From assembly GCF_001625305.1 (NCBI RefSeq), contig NW_017803965.1:995865-1059864 (forward strand): DNA of 64,000 nt, written 5' to 3'. The notes under the pieces were generated by a model. The model was not told the DNA's origin. It was given only the letters and a program-made list of their open reading frames with translations, and made no database searches. The position numbers were made by a program, and so were the translations under genes. This stretch comes from Branchiostoma belcheri (Eukaryota; Chordata; Leptocardii; Amphioxiformes; Branchiostomatidae). This document shows, piece by piece, positions 11,901 through 24,800 of the stretch (positions are counted from its first letter, which is position 1; each line of letters starts with the position of its first letter).

Positions 11901-14900
11901 AGTTTTTTATTCGACCTAGAGATCTATATAAGATACACTGTATAATTCACAGAGGACAAAATCAAATGAAAATCGAAGTTTGGTTCGGTTTATGGATCAT
12001 ATGGATGTTTTTTTTCAGATAGGGTTTTTCGGTATGCTAATTTTGGCTAGAATTCAAAATGGCGACGTGGGTTGTTTTTGCGAATGTAACGAAAAAGCAC
12101 CTATAAGCACAATAAAGTAGGTGTATAAAACGTTTACGTTTTACAGAAGAAAGCAAATAATTTATTGGTTCTAATTTCTAAATTTCACTGTGTTTGGAAA
12201 AGAGCAGATTTGCTTCAATTTCTGGATGGTGGTGAAAATGTTTTGACAGGTAAAAACAAAATATGGCGTTGTGGATACATTTCCAAAATGCTGTTAGAAT
12301 TAAATTTCAGAGAAGTACATGCAACAATATAATCAAAAGACAAATACCAGGCAAAATAACCGTGTTCATTTCTATAAAACTAAAATCATACTTACACACT
12401 ATGGCATAAATAAACTGAAAAAAAAATGGCGTATGTTGAAAATTGTGTCATGTATTAACGCTTGGCCATTTTCGACCATAATAATACTTTCACAAGTTCC
12501 ACATACACGTAAAACCACTCAAAACAAAGGATAGGCCTTAACCTAGGTGTTAGATTTGGTACAAAGTATTACACAACTGTGGGAGAAGTGCAAAAAATAT
12601 AGAAAACAACCCCTCCCTATGCATATATCAACACACAGGACAGCAGTTAGGTTGGTAATATGTACTTGATCATGCCCTTAAAGTTAAAAACAGCCTAGTC
12701 CAGGCTAGAAACAATTTAACATTTAAGTCTCTTGGGTTCAAGAAGCCTTCTCAAGTGAAATTGCCTATATTTCAAGAAAATTATGTGTCCAGAGGCGTCT
12801 TTGAAGGAACATGTCATCCCGAGACAAGGGCAAACGTGCCAATTTTACCACTGGAAGGGACGATATGTCCGAGCTACCAAATTATAGCATCTTTCATCCT
12901 ACCTACAAGTGACGCAGAGTACCGGCAGACAAAAAGGGGAGAGAAGTTGACAAACAGAAGGACAAAGTCGTAAAGGACCGAGTACCAATGAACGTGTTTT
13001 CTACCCGTAGCGACGTCGACGAGTCTACGATCGATAACACACTTTTTTGCTGGCGTTTTTCCAAAAACCGTTGCCCGTGTGTATGAAAACTGACTTGGTA
13101 TTCCCTTCGGGGAAGTGATCTTGGTGTCACTATCCGGATGAACCGATGCTCTTTTCCAATCCGTTGTGCAACTCCCGGTGTTTTTTTGTCCCCCGGAGGT
13201 TTTTGCATGGGATATAAGAGGAAATACACGCTATGAAGTTCAGCTATAATTTAGCGTCACACGGACATGACCCGGAAGAGGAACCCTACAGAGGTCATGA
13301 CTACCTCACCCTCTATAATAAGGTGATATTTTTCAAATTACGAAAGCAATTTTTCAAGATCACACTGAAAAAGTTTCGACTTGAATATCAGGGATTTAGA
13401 ATGGAAACAGCTTTACAAAATTCCGTAATAAATTTCAAGTCTCATACACAAATACACTTGGCTTTAGATATACGCACTTTACAAAAGACTGAAAGTTTGG
13501 GTGTCTCTAATATACCACACGGATTTCAAAGCCTAAATGTTCCAAGGAGATTCTACTTGAAGTAAATGATGGCTAGGACTTAGTTCTAGTTGAGAACACC
13601 CACGAGGCAGAATTTAAGTGTATGGGGTGATAGAATCGTAAATTCTATCCGCGATGCCAACAATGGGTTACAGATACTAGAGTTGACAGTTGGCAAAGTT
13701 GACTTCAGCTTTTGTACTTGACAAGAAAAGTGTGAAATTGACACAAACCAGTTTTCTACCGTGAAAGTTTGTTTACGTCATGTTGTTCTGATGTTGTGAA
13801 ACCAAGAAAGCTCGTTGGTGAAACTAACTTCCATTTCAAGGTAGGTAAAAGTTTAGAAAAGTTTGTTCGACTAAAGTTGGAAAACGTTTTTTTTAGATCG
13901 TGCACAGGTTATTGAGTACACAAATAGATGTAATATGGTTCATAATGCAACAATGTATTCTCAAAGGATGAATTAAAATATATCATGTCATAGCAATCTT
14001 CATAATACACCGACCATATCAAAAATACATTGTTATTTGGTCATCTAAAGCATTACACAGCAAAAACACAACAACAAGTACTGAAAAGTTACAAGGAAGC
14101 GTTTTTAGACATTGTTTTGCTGTTGGATTGAAAAAAGTCGGTATAGAAAGTTTTTTAAGTTGGTAATATGGAATCTAGGCTGTAAGAAAAAGGTGTGAAA
14201 AGGTCGCACTAGATAGTAGAGGTTGAGGAAAGTAACACTTTCAGGTGTTTTGGGGTCTGACCTCAATTTTACAGGGTCTTTAGTTTCGCTACAGCAGACG
14301 TTTTGGCCGGAGGGGTCACGACTTTTGATAATTACTACCGGCAACTTGGGAAAATCCCCCGCGTCGATTTTTCCCCAAATCCAATCAACTCTAAATTTTC
14401 TGTCAGTTTCTTTTCAACTTTCCGGTCATAGCAATATGGTCAGATAATACGTATCGCGTTCTGACCTAGTCATCTATGGCACAAAATCGATAAAATCCGT
14501 GATAGATTTGTAAACAAAGGTTGTAAAGATGTCAGAAAGTTCAGGTCGGATCGAAATCTAATTACAAAGGAGGAAAATGATGAATAGGAGAATAGAATTT
14601 TTTACTCAAGAAAGAAGATTTGTATATGCTGTATAAAATTTGTAATCGAAAGCGATCTTGTTTTTCGTTCTGTAGTTAAATTTGGTTCCTTTTAGGAAGA
14701 AACCAATAAACTTGTAGCTAAAACAACTACAGTTTCCACTATGATTATGAAAAAAAGTTCGAAGTTTGATCTTTTGCAAGCATGTTGGTGAGATGAAAAC
14801 AACCCGTTAACAAAGAAATACTGTTGGCAACGTGACACATAAAAATGCATGTTTTTGCCACCTTCCGAATTCGGTGTAAAAATCCACACGACTTGACACA

Positions 14901-17792
14901 TATCCCAAGCCCTGACCAAAAAAAAAGCAGAATGCTCTCTTGTACAATGAGTTTATGGCCGTAGAAAACCAGAAAGACAGACAAATCTTTGTTACGGTAT
15001 CTCGTTGATCTAGATACACGGGACTATGAAGATATTTTACAATTTCTCAACAGTGCAGACCAATTAACGTCATGTTTTTAAACGTAAGGTGGCAATTTGG
15101 TTCGATACGGGGGATATATATAACAAAACCGAACACTGAATGGTTGTCGGGAACCCCAATTGGCTTTTCTGCTAAATATGTTCATCTGCAAATGGTGAGG
15201 AGCAAAAGTTTTCTCAGTAACGATTTAGAACGAAGTTTCGTTTCGTTTGTTTGGTATAATTGTATGGTTTAAGGAAGTCTTTTGTTTTGTGAAATTTTGC
15301 GTGTATTTTGGAGCCGATCTCAAAGAGTTTGAGTACGAACTACTAAAACTTTCTCGACATTTACGGTTCAAGTTAATATTTTTAACTGTTTCTTCGAAAA
15401 TAATGTCCATTCTAAAAATATTTTGAAAACTCCTCCATGACCAACTTGATAAAGAAAGAATTTAAAAATGCTACACAGATACACACATAGAAGAAATAAA
15501 TAGATACAAATTGTTGTTCCGCTCTTGGTTGAAACAAAAACCACCAGAAAAGTTCAACTAAAAGAAATTGAGCTTAAAAAGGTTTCTAACGAGGACGTTT
15601 AGATTTTAAAAAAATGTGACTAATTTGCAGAACGCGTCTTCGCAATTGTAGTTTGTAGTACAACTATCTGGCAGATCGGAAAATGAAACTTTTAGTCGCT
15701 ACAAACGATATGTTTTTGGTCCCAGCCGAATAGTACGTAAATGTCCTTGTGAATTTCATATTTCCTTTTGAATTAGTGCAGTTTAATTTTCGGGCGTGTT
15801 CGTTTGTTTGATAGAAATATAAGATTTAATCTTTTGAAAAAAAATACTACGATCATGGAGATGTGCACTCATTTTACAGATCACGAATGATATTTTCAGT
15901 TTTATTTAATTTTTTGTACAGTGCTAGGATCTTTCTGAGAATTATACAAACATAATGTTCTCTTTTATGATTTTGTTCGGTGTTTTTTTTTGCTAGAAAT
16001 TTAATAAATAAATACAGCGTTCGTAGAACTGTGTATATGTCACCCTACATTTACGCCCACCGACTGTTATGTATAGCATTTGCTCTACCTTCTACTTTTG
16101 CCCTTCGTTTTTCAGACATTCCCTCTTCATGTGGTAAGAAAGACAGATGTATTTTCCGCGACACGTTTCCATAGGTGAGAGATATGTATGGGTTAGATGG
16201 CATAAGGTATAGTTTGCTCAGGTACAGTCCTAAGTAAGGTACGCTGTACACATCGGAGGTCAGAAACACCACCAAACCCCAACATGGATCAGTTGCGGAA
16301 ATCTACTGATAGAATCAAAATAGCAACATATCATATTATACCGCCGAATACGTACAGCTAGGGACTTGTGCTTGGTGGCTCTAAAAAAAACCTCAAACAT
16401 TTCATCAAAGAAAGATATCTGCACGGAAGTCTATATTATAAAATTCTGCTTATAGAATATAAAATGTAGTTTTTGTGCGGTGAAACTATGAAGAGTAGAG
16501 TAGAGTCATTCGGTTTGGTAGGACATCTGTCCAGTTTTTTTTGCTGGATTCGCTTTGGGTAACGTTTTATTTTTTTTAGCAAATATGTCTGAGTAAATTT
16601 TGTGTATGATCAAAATTAAAACCACAACTTATAGGTTGACAGGAAAAAAGTATATGTCGAAACATTGAGGCTTATAAACTGAAAATGTTCCGACTTGAAA
16701 ACGATCTGTGATACCGATATATAAAACAACATGGTGCATACACAGAGTATAGTTAGACGAATTCCTAGCGTTCGCGTCTTACGCTAAAGGCTCACATCCC
16801 TACATGTCTGAACAAGCTTGGCAATTATTTTATTTTTCAGACAAATTGGAGAGATCTTTTACCAGCTGATAGCACAACTGGGAGAAACCATGTAGTTACC
16901 GGAATTGTTTGACGCACTTGGAACATGTTCGGAAATCCATTTCGGAAAAAGGATACCTTTTCTGATTCGCCGAAATCGCCTCCGTAAGACCCAATTTTAC
17001 TACAAACTTTTACAAACTAATAGAAACATTGTAAAAACTTTTACAGCACGAAAAGCTATCCTTATTTGCAGAAGTACGGATTCAACTTCTAATGGTCTAC
17101 TATGTACGTATAAATCCGAGCAGAAGTATCAGCGGGTTTGAATTGTTTTTCTGAGAAAATTGGTCCCTATTTGAATCAAAGATATCCGGATTTGTGGAAT
17201 ATTAGGATGATGAAAAAGATGCTGTATTAGATTTTACTGTTCCTCGCAATAGGACGTAAGACAGCAAAGCTGCATCGACGAAAGATTTACCATTTGTCTA
17301 CGGCGATTCGTAGCTCGGTTCAGATTTTGTCAGATTGTTTTCTTAGCACCGAAGAAGAAGAGGAATTCGCAGAGCTTCTTGGATTTGCATCATTACAAGA
17401 ACTACAACCGATAGATACTTCTTAAGCTATTGGTGACTCATTTCTAACATTTGTAGACCAAGAGTACATGGACAAAACAACCTTGAACCTAATTCTATGT
17501 TATGATAACATTTCAGTGCTGATAATGCCTGAAATGCACTTCCGATGAATGATAAACTTCTAGTGTTGGCAAACCGTAGGTCCACAGTCACATCAACCCA
17601 TGACATCTAGGTTTGAGGAAAGGCGTATGTTTTGAAAACACCGGCCGAGACATCTTTAAGCCAAAGTTAGGTTTAAGCACCAACAGTATCTGTTTAACAC
17701 GTAAAAGCACACAGTATCTGTATGCCAACAGAAAGCTAAAAAACACGTACGGTCCTTCCTGTGTATGTTTTGGGCGAAAGGGTCAAATTTAG

Positions 17793-17989
17793 TAGCCTCC
17801 GTAGCAGGCTTATAGAACTGGGGGTTTGGTGGTCTTCGGCTGTTTTCTGATCAGCTCAGTTCTAAAAACGGGGGTAATTCTATCAGGCCGGCTATGTTGT
17901 CTATATGCAATCAGAAAATAGCACATAAAAGCTCCCAAAGACCCTAAAGACCCCTCAAACCCCCAGTTTTTGGCGTGCTATGGGGGCTA
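17793..17989 (+). mobile_element. MITE-like foldback element, copy 1
   Basis: The element starts TAGCCTCCGTAGCA and ends with the near-exact inverse TGCTATGGGGGCTA. Subterminal GGGGGTTTG blocks are also inverted. It is flanked by TA on both sides, consistent with a TA target duplication. There is no coding capacity. A second copy lies at 60785-60963 in opposite orientation. Confidence 0.7.
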
Positions 17990-20370
17990 CAAATGTAGCG
18001 AGCAGGCTGTTGGTATATAGTAGTCTACAAGGCTTGGTTGTAGTACAAATGTATTTTTCTACCTAGGCATCATTCAAAACTTAAAAAGGGTTAATTATAG
18101 TGTATAGCTAGGCTTGATTTTTATATGAAAACTAATGTATTACACCGCATGGCACAGTGTACTAAATATTACCACTGAAAAAACATATAACACATGGATA
18201 CTTCTATCCTGCCTACAACATCGAATTCAGACCCAACAATGTGATGTTTAAAACAGGTTCCTTGCCACGTAATATCATGGTGTTTCTTTAACGTTATTCG
18301 TAACTTGAATATCTGTCATACTGATATAATGTTGAGCCTATAACCCGCACTTCTGTTGAAATATAATCGTATATTATTTTTGCAAAAAATCGGTCCAAAC
18401 ATAAAGTCGACATTGAGTTTATTCTATCGTGTGGCCCAACAGTAGTACAAAGAATTAGGTCTCTTTTTTCTTTCGCTACAACATTGCCTAGTTCTCCACA
18501 ATGGCAAATGCGTGACTGTAAAATTTTTGTAATACTGATCCATACACTTAATTTTAGCTCTACACACTAAATAGAACGTTTTATAGATTTAGATGGCACT
18601 GCAAATGTAGCGCTACATGTATTCTCTATCCCAATCGCCTAATCACTGGAAATTTTATGATCAGTTCCTTAAATTTTACTTCTACATGGTACATAAGAAG
18701 GGAAAACTCTTACTACTTAGCTCTAACAAGCTTAGATGCCAATACTTTGAAAGAAATGACAAATTGAAACAAGTACACTTACTTCAAACATGACGTTGAA
18801 CCTGTCTCTGTGATATGGTGAACACACTTTCCCTAACTCTACCACGAATGTAAAAAAAAGAACACTAACAATTTTCATGATATCTTCCGTGTTCACAGGC
18901 CCACATTCAAAATACGTAGAGAATAGGGTGAACAGATTTTTATATGTTTAGTTTTAGATTTTGAACATAATATACTTGAAAATAGATCTGCATCGACAGA
19001 AAGTATTTCGAAAATTTCAGATAGGCAAGAGTAGAGTAGAATAGAGTCTGTCCAAGTTTGTTGGCTGGTATACCTCTGTTTTGTATTATTTGAAAATATA
19101 ACTAAGAATACAGATTACTGAATATGTGAAGCCTATGAAAGTGACATTTCTAAATCCAAGGAAAAAATAAAAACTGCAAAAGGTTATCAACAATAATTAA
19201 GTAACTTTTCCGCCATGCCAATCCATTTTATTACACAACTGTAGCATAACAGTTCTTATTTGGCTTCTTTTGCTACAAATACTTGATCTTATAAGGCGTC
19301 GCTTGTGTTGATCTTAAAATTTTCTGACTGAAAAAAATCTTGCCAAGGAAATACTTTAGACCATATATACAGAGAATTAAGAATTACAGTATTCACTTAT
19401 GTTTTGATAACAACTGTTTGTATTGTAAAAAAAGTCACACTCAAGCTTTCTGATAGCAATCCTGTTTAAACCAGTATCCCCTTTTCTGACAAAAATGAAA
19501 TACATGTTAACTGAACAGATATGAATACTTTTGGTTTTACACAGTTGGGCAGTAAAAAGCTCTTACACAACTTTTGCTAACACAATGAAGTTTGGTCAGC
19601 CAATGGCAAAGACAAATAATCACGAAAGACCTTCAATATAAGGATAAAGCCTAGAGTTACATACATGTTTATAAGCAAATAGAATGACGGCAAAGATATT
19701 ATAGATTAGAAACACAGAAATTGTTTAGAAAAGTACCGTTTATATAAATCTTCCTGTAGCCGAGAGCTCGAGAGTCAGACCACAAGACCAGCAGGCACGT
19801 CTGTGTTGTATGTAGTTAAACCTCACAACTCACACCAAGCACGGTCAGGGTTCAAGGTGACATCCCCAAACACCATAAAACTTCTTTGTTTGTCAGATTG
19901 GCGGGAAAATTATGGATGTACTTCGACCCCGCATCCCCTAATTCCGTGTGTTAACAAGGGGAGAACATGTCGAGCCGTTGACATGGCTGTTTATAACTTG
20001 ATCACGGGGACCTCGCTGAGATGCAGGGCCCACAGATCCTTCAACTGACAACACCCTGGGTTAACATGTCGGATGGACGATTTAATGCAATCACTACAAC
20101 AACCAACCAGGATGCCACAAGAGGTGAAGGTCGGAGCCAACAGGGGTGACACTGACATGATATAGGTCCAGTGTATGCGCTTCACTTTATACTTTATTTT
20201 CTCCGTATTAAAACAGCAAAAAGCAAACCTTACTACACCAAAAACTCCTTGAATTGCAGAATGTTTGCGTACATAAATTACAAATTACAACGGACAAGAC
20301 AATACATCTCTCATATACATTATATACAAAATTTTTATACCAAGCAAACCCTCTGAATTTTGTACTTAGA

Positions 20371-20702
20371 CAATAGTAAATGTATTTTACTCAGTTATAT
20401 ATGAAACTAAAAGTTTGAGATCTATACTCCAGTACAAGAATCTTTGGTGAAAAAAAGACATACATGTATGTATTGGTGTACAATGTGTTGTTGTGTTTTA
20501 AACGATGTGTCCGAAGCATATAACATGTAACAAACATATACAAGTACACCCAAGAATAAAAAAAACAATAAATGTATCTTACACAGTTATAGATGAAGTT
20601 AAAAGTTTGACACCTATACTCTAGTGCAAGAATCCTTGGTGAAAAAAAGATGCATGCATTTGTGTAGAATGTGTTTTTGTGTTTCAAGACACAAACAAGT
20701 AC
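20371..20702. repeat. Two-copy direct repeat of about 190 bp period
   Basis: AAATGTAT(T/C)TTAC, GTTATA(T/G)ATGAA, AAAAGTTTGA, CTATACTC and AAGAATC(T/C)TTGGTGAAAAAAAGA recur in order at about 20378 and 20569. Divergence is moderate, so the duplication is older than the one at 58376. Confidence 0.8.
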
Positions 20703-21873
20703 ACAAGTACAAACAGAAGATACTTTTGCGATCCTGAAAAATTCCCACAAATATTTATTGATATTAGTCTATTACACACGTATTGATATTAGTCAATAAC
20801 ATACTTTCTTTCTGATTCAAGTTATCATATCTTTCTTACCTGTACTACGTGAATTATATTTTATGATATAAAGTAAATAGTCTTACCTTGTAAAGGTTGA
20901 CTAAATATGTGTTCGGAATAAAGTGGAGATTTATTCCAAAATGTTTTAGAATATAGAAGTAGACATATTCATTATTAAGCACTACTTATACATATTAGTC
21001 AAAGAAAGTATAAGTTTGTAACTTACTTTGAATTGTGGCATGTATTTCTGATGTGGTGGCGTCATGGTAGAAATCCAAGATGGCGTCTACCTGTCTAGCA
21101 CCTGTACATAAAAAGACACAATACTCAAATATAACTACTTAATAGTAATCTTTTAAAGCTTTAGTTAGTCACAAGTAAATAAATTTTGTTTGCGCATCTT
21201 TGTATACAGTCATCGCTTGAGAAACTGATTTAGTTGATCAGCTTGCTTGGTATAAATGAACAAAAGTGTTGTGGTGTTACCCGGCTCGAAATCTAAGACA
21301 ACAATATATTTCATAGTAACGTAAATGATATCATACATGTGTATGTAATAATACAAAGCTTTAGGACACAAAAAATGTATAGAAATACTCATCCTTTGTT
21401 TGAAATGACAGAAAAATATATAGAAGTAAAAAAAATCCGGGTAATAAACTACGGTTACTTCGCAGCTTTCAAATTGATGTAAGCTTCTGAATCAAAATCT
21501 TTGTGATATGTTCCCAGATTTCTGTGTCAAGGAACAACATATGTCACGGTTTATATTATGTAAAATTCGAGCTTTCGTTCTTTAGAATAGGCAGAAAGTA
21601 CAAAATCTTGAAAAATATGAATCGCCACTGCAATTCTAAAGAAGAGGGGTAGTTCATGTTTTCTTTGAGCTAAGACGAAATCTCTACAGCACGTTCGCTT
21701 GTCATAGCTTCTTCTTGACTTGTGTTAGCTTCTTCACAAACAAAAAAAAAACATAGAAAAAAATCTGGATTTTAGAAAAGTAGTAGTTTGATCACTGTAG
21801 GACTTGGGATGGGTAAATATGAAAGTTTGGAAGAGTTTTTGTACAAATTCGCAACAGTTTGACCGATTCCATT

Positions 21874-21898
21874 TGACCCGCTGACCTAGCCATGAACC
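21874..21898 (-). promoter_or_regulatory. Composite DR5 + DR2 nuclear-receptor element
   Basis: On the minus strand three perfect half-sites lie in the same orientation: GGTTCA (21893-21898), five bases, AGGTCA (21882-21887), two bases, GGGTCA (21874-21879). The middle half-site is shared by a DR5 and a DR2. It lies about 9 kb 3' of the Hox7-like stop codon. Confidence 0.55.
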
Positions 21899-24800
21899 TA
21901 GGCTCCTCGCTCAATACCTACATTACGACAATCCCTCCGAATCAATTTGCCTGCAAGAGGAACCCATTATAAGGCCTGATTTTGACAAATTTCGCTCAGC
22001 CATGCATCCAAAGAACGTGATCAGCCGTCATTTTTTGAAAGTGCGAGACGACAAATTTACGACACAGTACTAAAAGCTGAGAAATAAGAAGGCCTGTCAT
22101 GTAGAACGAGTCGAAAATCCTACCACAGAATTCTCAATTATGTTTCCAGCGACTGGAGTAATGATGGTCTCTCACAACTTCAAAAACCACAAGCGTGTTA
22201 CGAAAGCCTAAAATCTCTCATATAAACCAATATCTACAAAATATCTACACTACTAAAACGTAAACTCAAACGTGTGGCGGCAAATAAACTATTATTTCAC
22301 AACTTTTTTTCCCGAGATCTTTCCGTGTTGTCGATATCGATGCTAGCACAGTGTAATCAAAGTAGCCATATCAGTAAAGCGACTGGTCAGCTAAATTCTC
22401 TCTCCTCACGGGTTATATCTAAATCAGCTCGTTTGAAGTCCGAAGCTGGGGTGGTAGGTATGAATGAAAGATGAGTACAAATAAATGGGAGGATTCGAAC
22501 ACAAAGCGAGTCCGTCTTATCTCTGCGACCCTCCACTGCTCCGTGAGATCTTTATCTTCAAGATGACCACTAGGGCCGGCGATAGAGTTGTACAAATGAC
22601 CAAATACTCGTTAACATAAAAACCCCTAAGAAGACTTGTAACATTGTTCATTCTGATGGCCGTCGTTGCGGTTGTCGATAAGAAAGCCGTAATCCTAGCT
22701 AGTTGTGTTGGAAACACCTGAAGGGAAGCGATTCGTCTATGGAGTCGACTTTTTCCTCAAGCTGGGAAGCCATTAGCGATCAGCTCGCTTCAAAGTAACT
22801 TTCTATCCCCTTCAAGGCCACTACATGGATGCGAACTTTCAAGTTGTGACTAAGAAACTGTCAAGTGACGACCGACGACTGACCTGTACAAGCAAAGGAC
22901 CTGTTTGTGAAGTTTCTGGGAAGGTGACTGGGAACCAGAATCGTGAAAAGAAGTCATTGCACGAAGTTGCTACTTTTACATAGTATTTGTTTTGTTGAGT
23001 TTTGTATGACAACACAAAGATTGATATTGCATATATGGTGAATTTTGAATTCCTTCCGATATACATGTTACTTAAAAAGGAGTGAAAAAGCAAGAGTTGT
23101 GTTGTACGTGTAATTTATCACAAAAACACGAGGAAAAAAGTCAAATTCATTTTTTGCTGTCTGTATACTGTATACTGCTGAATACAACGGTTTATTTCCG
23201 GACAATATTTAGGAGAAAGAAAAATAGGCTTTTTCAGTGTTCACCTTTAGTTTACCTTTCTGAAAAAACACATGTATCAAAATGCAATGTACACTTAACA
23301 CGTGGCACTTTCTTGTTCCAATTGACTAAGTAAGGCACATTCTTCACTCACTCTTCATAATACACATTTTGGCTGATACGGTAAAAACTTGTAATCGACA
23401 GCAAATATTCGACAGCAAAATCCATACGTCTGAGACTCAGGTCGATTTTCATTCTATTTCGGCGCGTGTTCGCAGTTGCGGCAAAGTAATTTTCCGTCGT
23501 TTGCAATTTACTCAGTGGTTCATGACATTTAACAGTGTCGATATAGTTACAGACTGGCTCTTTATAAGTGCAGGGATTTTCCGTAATTCGTATGATCAGT
23601 AAATATGATTTATACGCCAAATGCGTGGCAACTCACACCTACAAAACGCCAGAAATTGAGCAGTATACTAATTTTTCGAGGTATAAACGTATCGCTTTTT
23701 TCGTGAAGTCAGTAAAACGAGCTTAAATATTTCTCCTCAAATCTACTACGACTGCCACAATATTTTGAGTAAACGCAATTTATGTTATATGATATCATAC
23801 CTATGAATATTGACTAGTTCTTGTGAGTAAATTTATGGAAAGTTCGCAGATTTTTTCTTACATGTTCGCATCTGATATTCACCATGTTCAAACTTCGCAA
23901 CCGTTATAACTTTAAAATACACATTGTTTTTTATCAGGAATGGTAAAATCGTAGCATGATATATTAAGAATGTTTTCAGGAAAGCCATGGGCATTTCAAA
24001 TATCACACATTCCTTATAAATAGATAGTGTAAACAAACAACAGTTTATATTTCATTCTTGCTTGCTTCTTGCGACTTTCTCTTTATGTTATTCATTAATA
24101 AATGAAGTTTAGACCAACCACTTAAAAGTGGCATAATCTTGGTAATAATTGCGCGTAGAATATTATTTTATCATGCGTCACACACATAGCTACCCAGTTT
24201 TGGTCAAAATCACATGTGAATAAGTTCGGGTATGGAAACTTTTGATTTGGCGCATATGGTAATGTACATATCATATAGCAGACAAACTAGAGACAGGTTT
24301 GGGAAATATATCTACAATATATACACCAACTGACAGACATTTCAGTAGCATCAGAAATGGTGTTGCTAAAACCGAAAAAGTTGAAAGTTTGTGTATAATT
24401 TGCGCTGTTTTTTGGTGACAAATATCCCACCATCTTCCCACAGTAATTCAAATCGTCAACACACCATTGCGCAAGGATTCCTTTGTAACTGTATATTATT
24501 TCCTTCTATAAAAACACATTTCCAGACGTATACCCAAGAATCATTTGATGACACTATGTCAGAAGGTACTAAAGTAAATGCTTCACTAGACTGGTTCAAC
24601 GAATATCGCTAGACAACATCCCGACCGACTGTATTGTTATTTTATGAGAGGACTACCTGAAACTATGGTAGCTTCTACCTTACAAATGCATCGTTATACT
24701 CACAAATTTGTAAGGCGGTGAGGAGTTTTTTTGAAGCACGCAGGCTTCCGTAATGTCTGGTGGAGAAACAGACACGTTCCGAACCGTCCTAGCATGTTGG

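Larger units (their letters stand above)
4061..17792. other. Gene-free AT-rich spacer 3' of the Hox7-like gene
   Basis: I see no gene. The stretch contains the DR2 element at 4615, TAGAG tracts near 5741 and 16492, a YY1-type AAGATGGCGGC at 8546-8556, a 55-nt stem-loop at 8872-8926, and an 8-bp-arm palindrome at 13628-13648. Locally GC-richer patches (8000-8340, 12755-13230) may be regulatory, but nothing specific supports this. Confidence 0.5.

Noticed and set aside
22490-22560. tRNA-like B box (GTTCGAATCC on the minus strand)
   Set aside because: The T-stem does not pair and no acceptor stem can be built; at most a decayed SINE.
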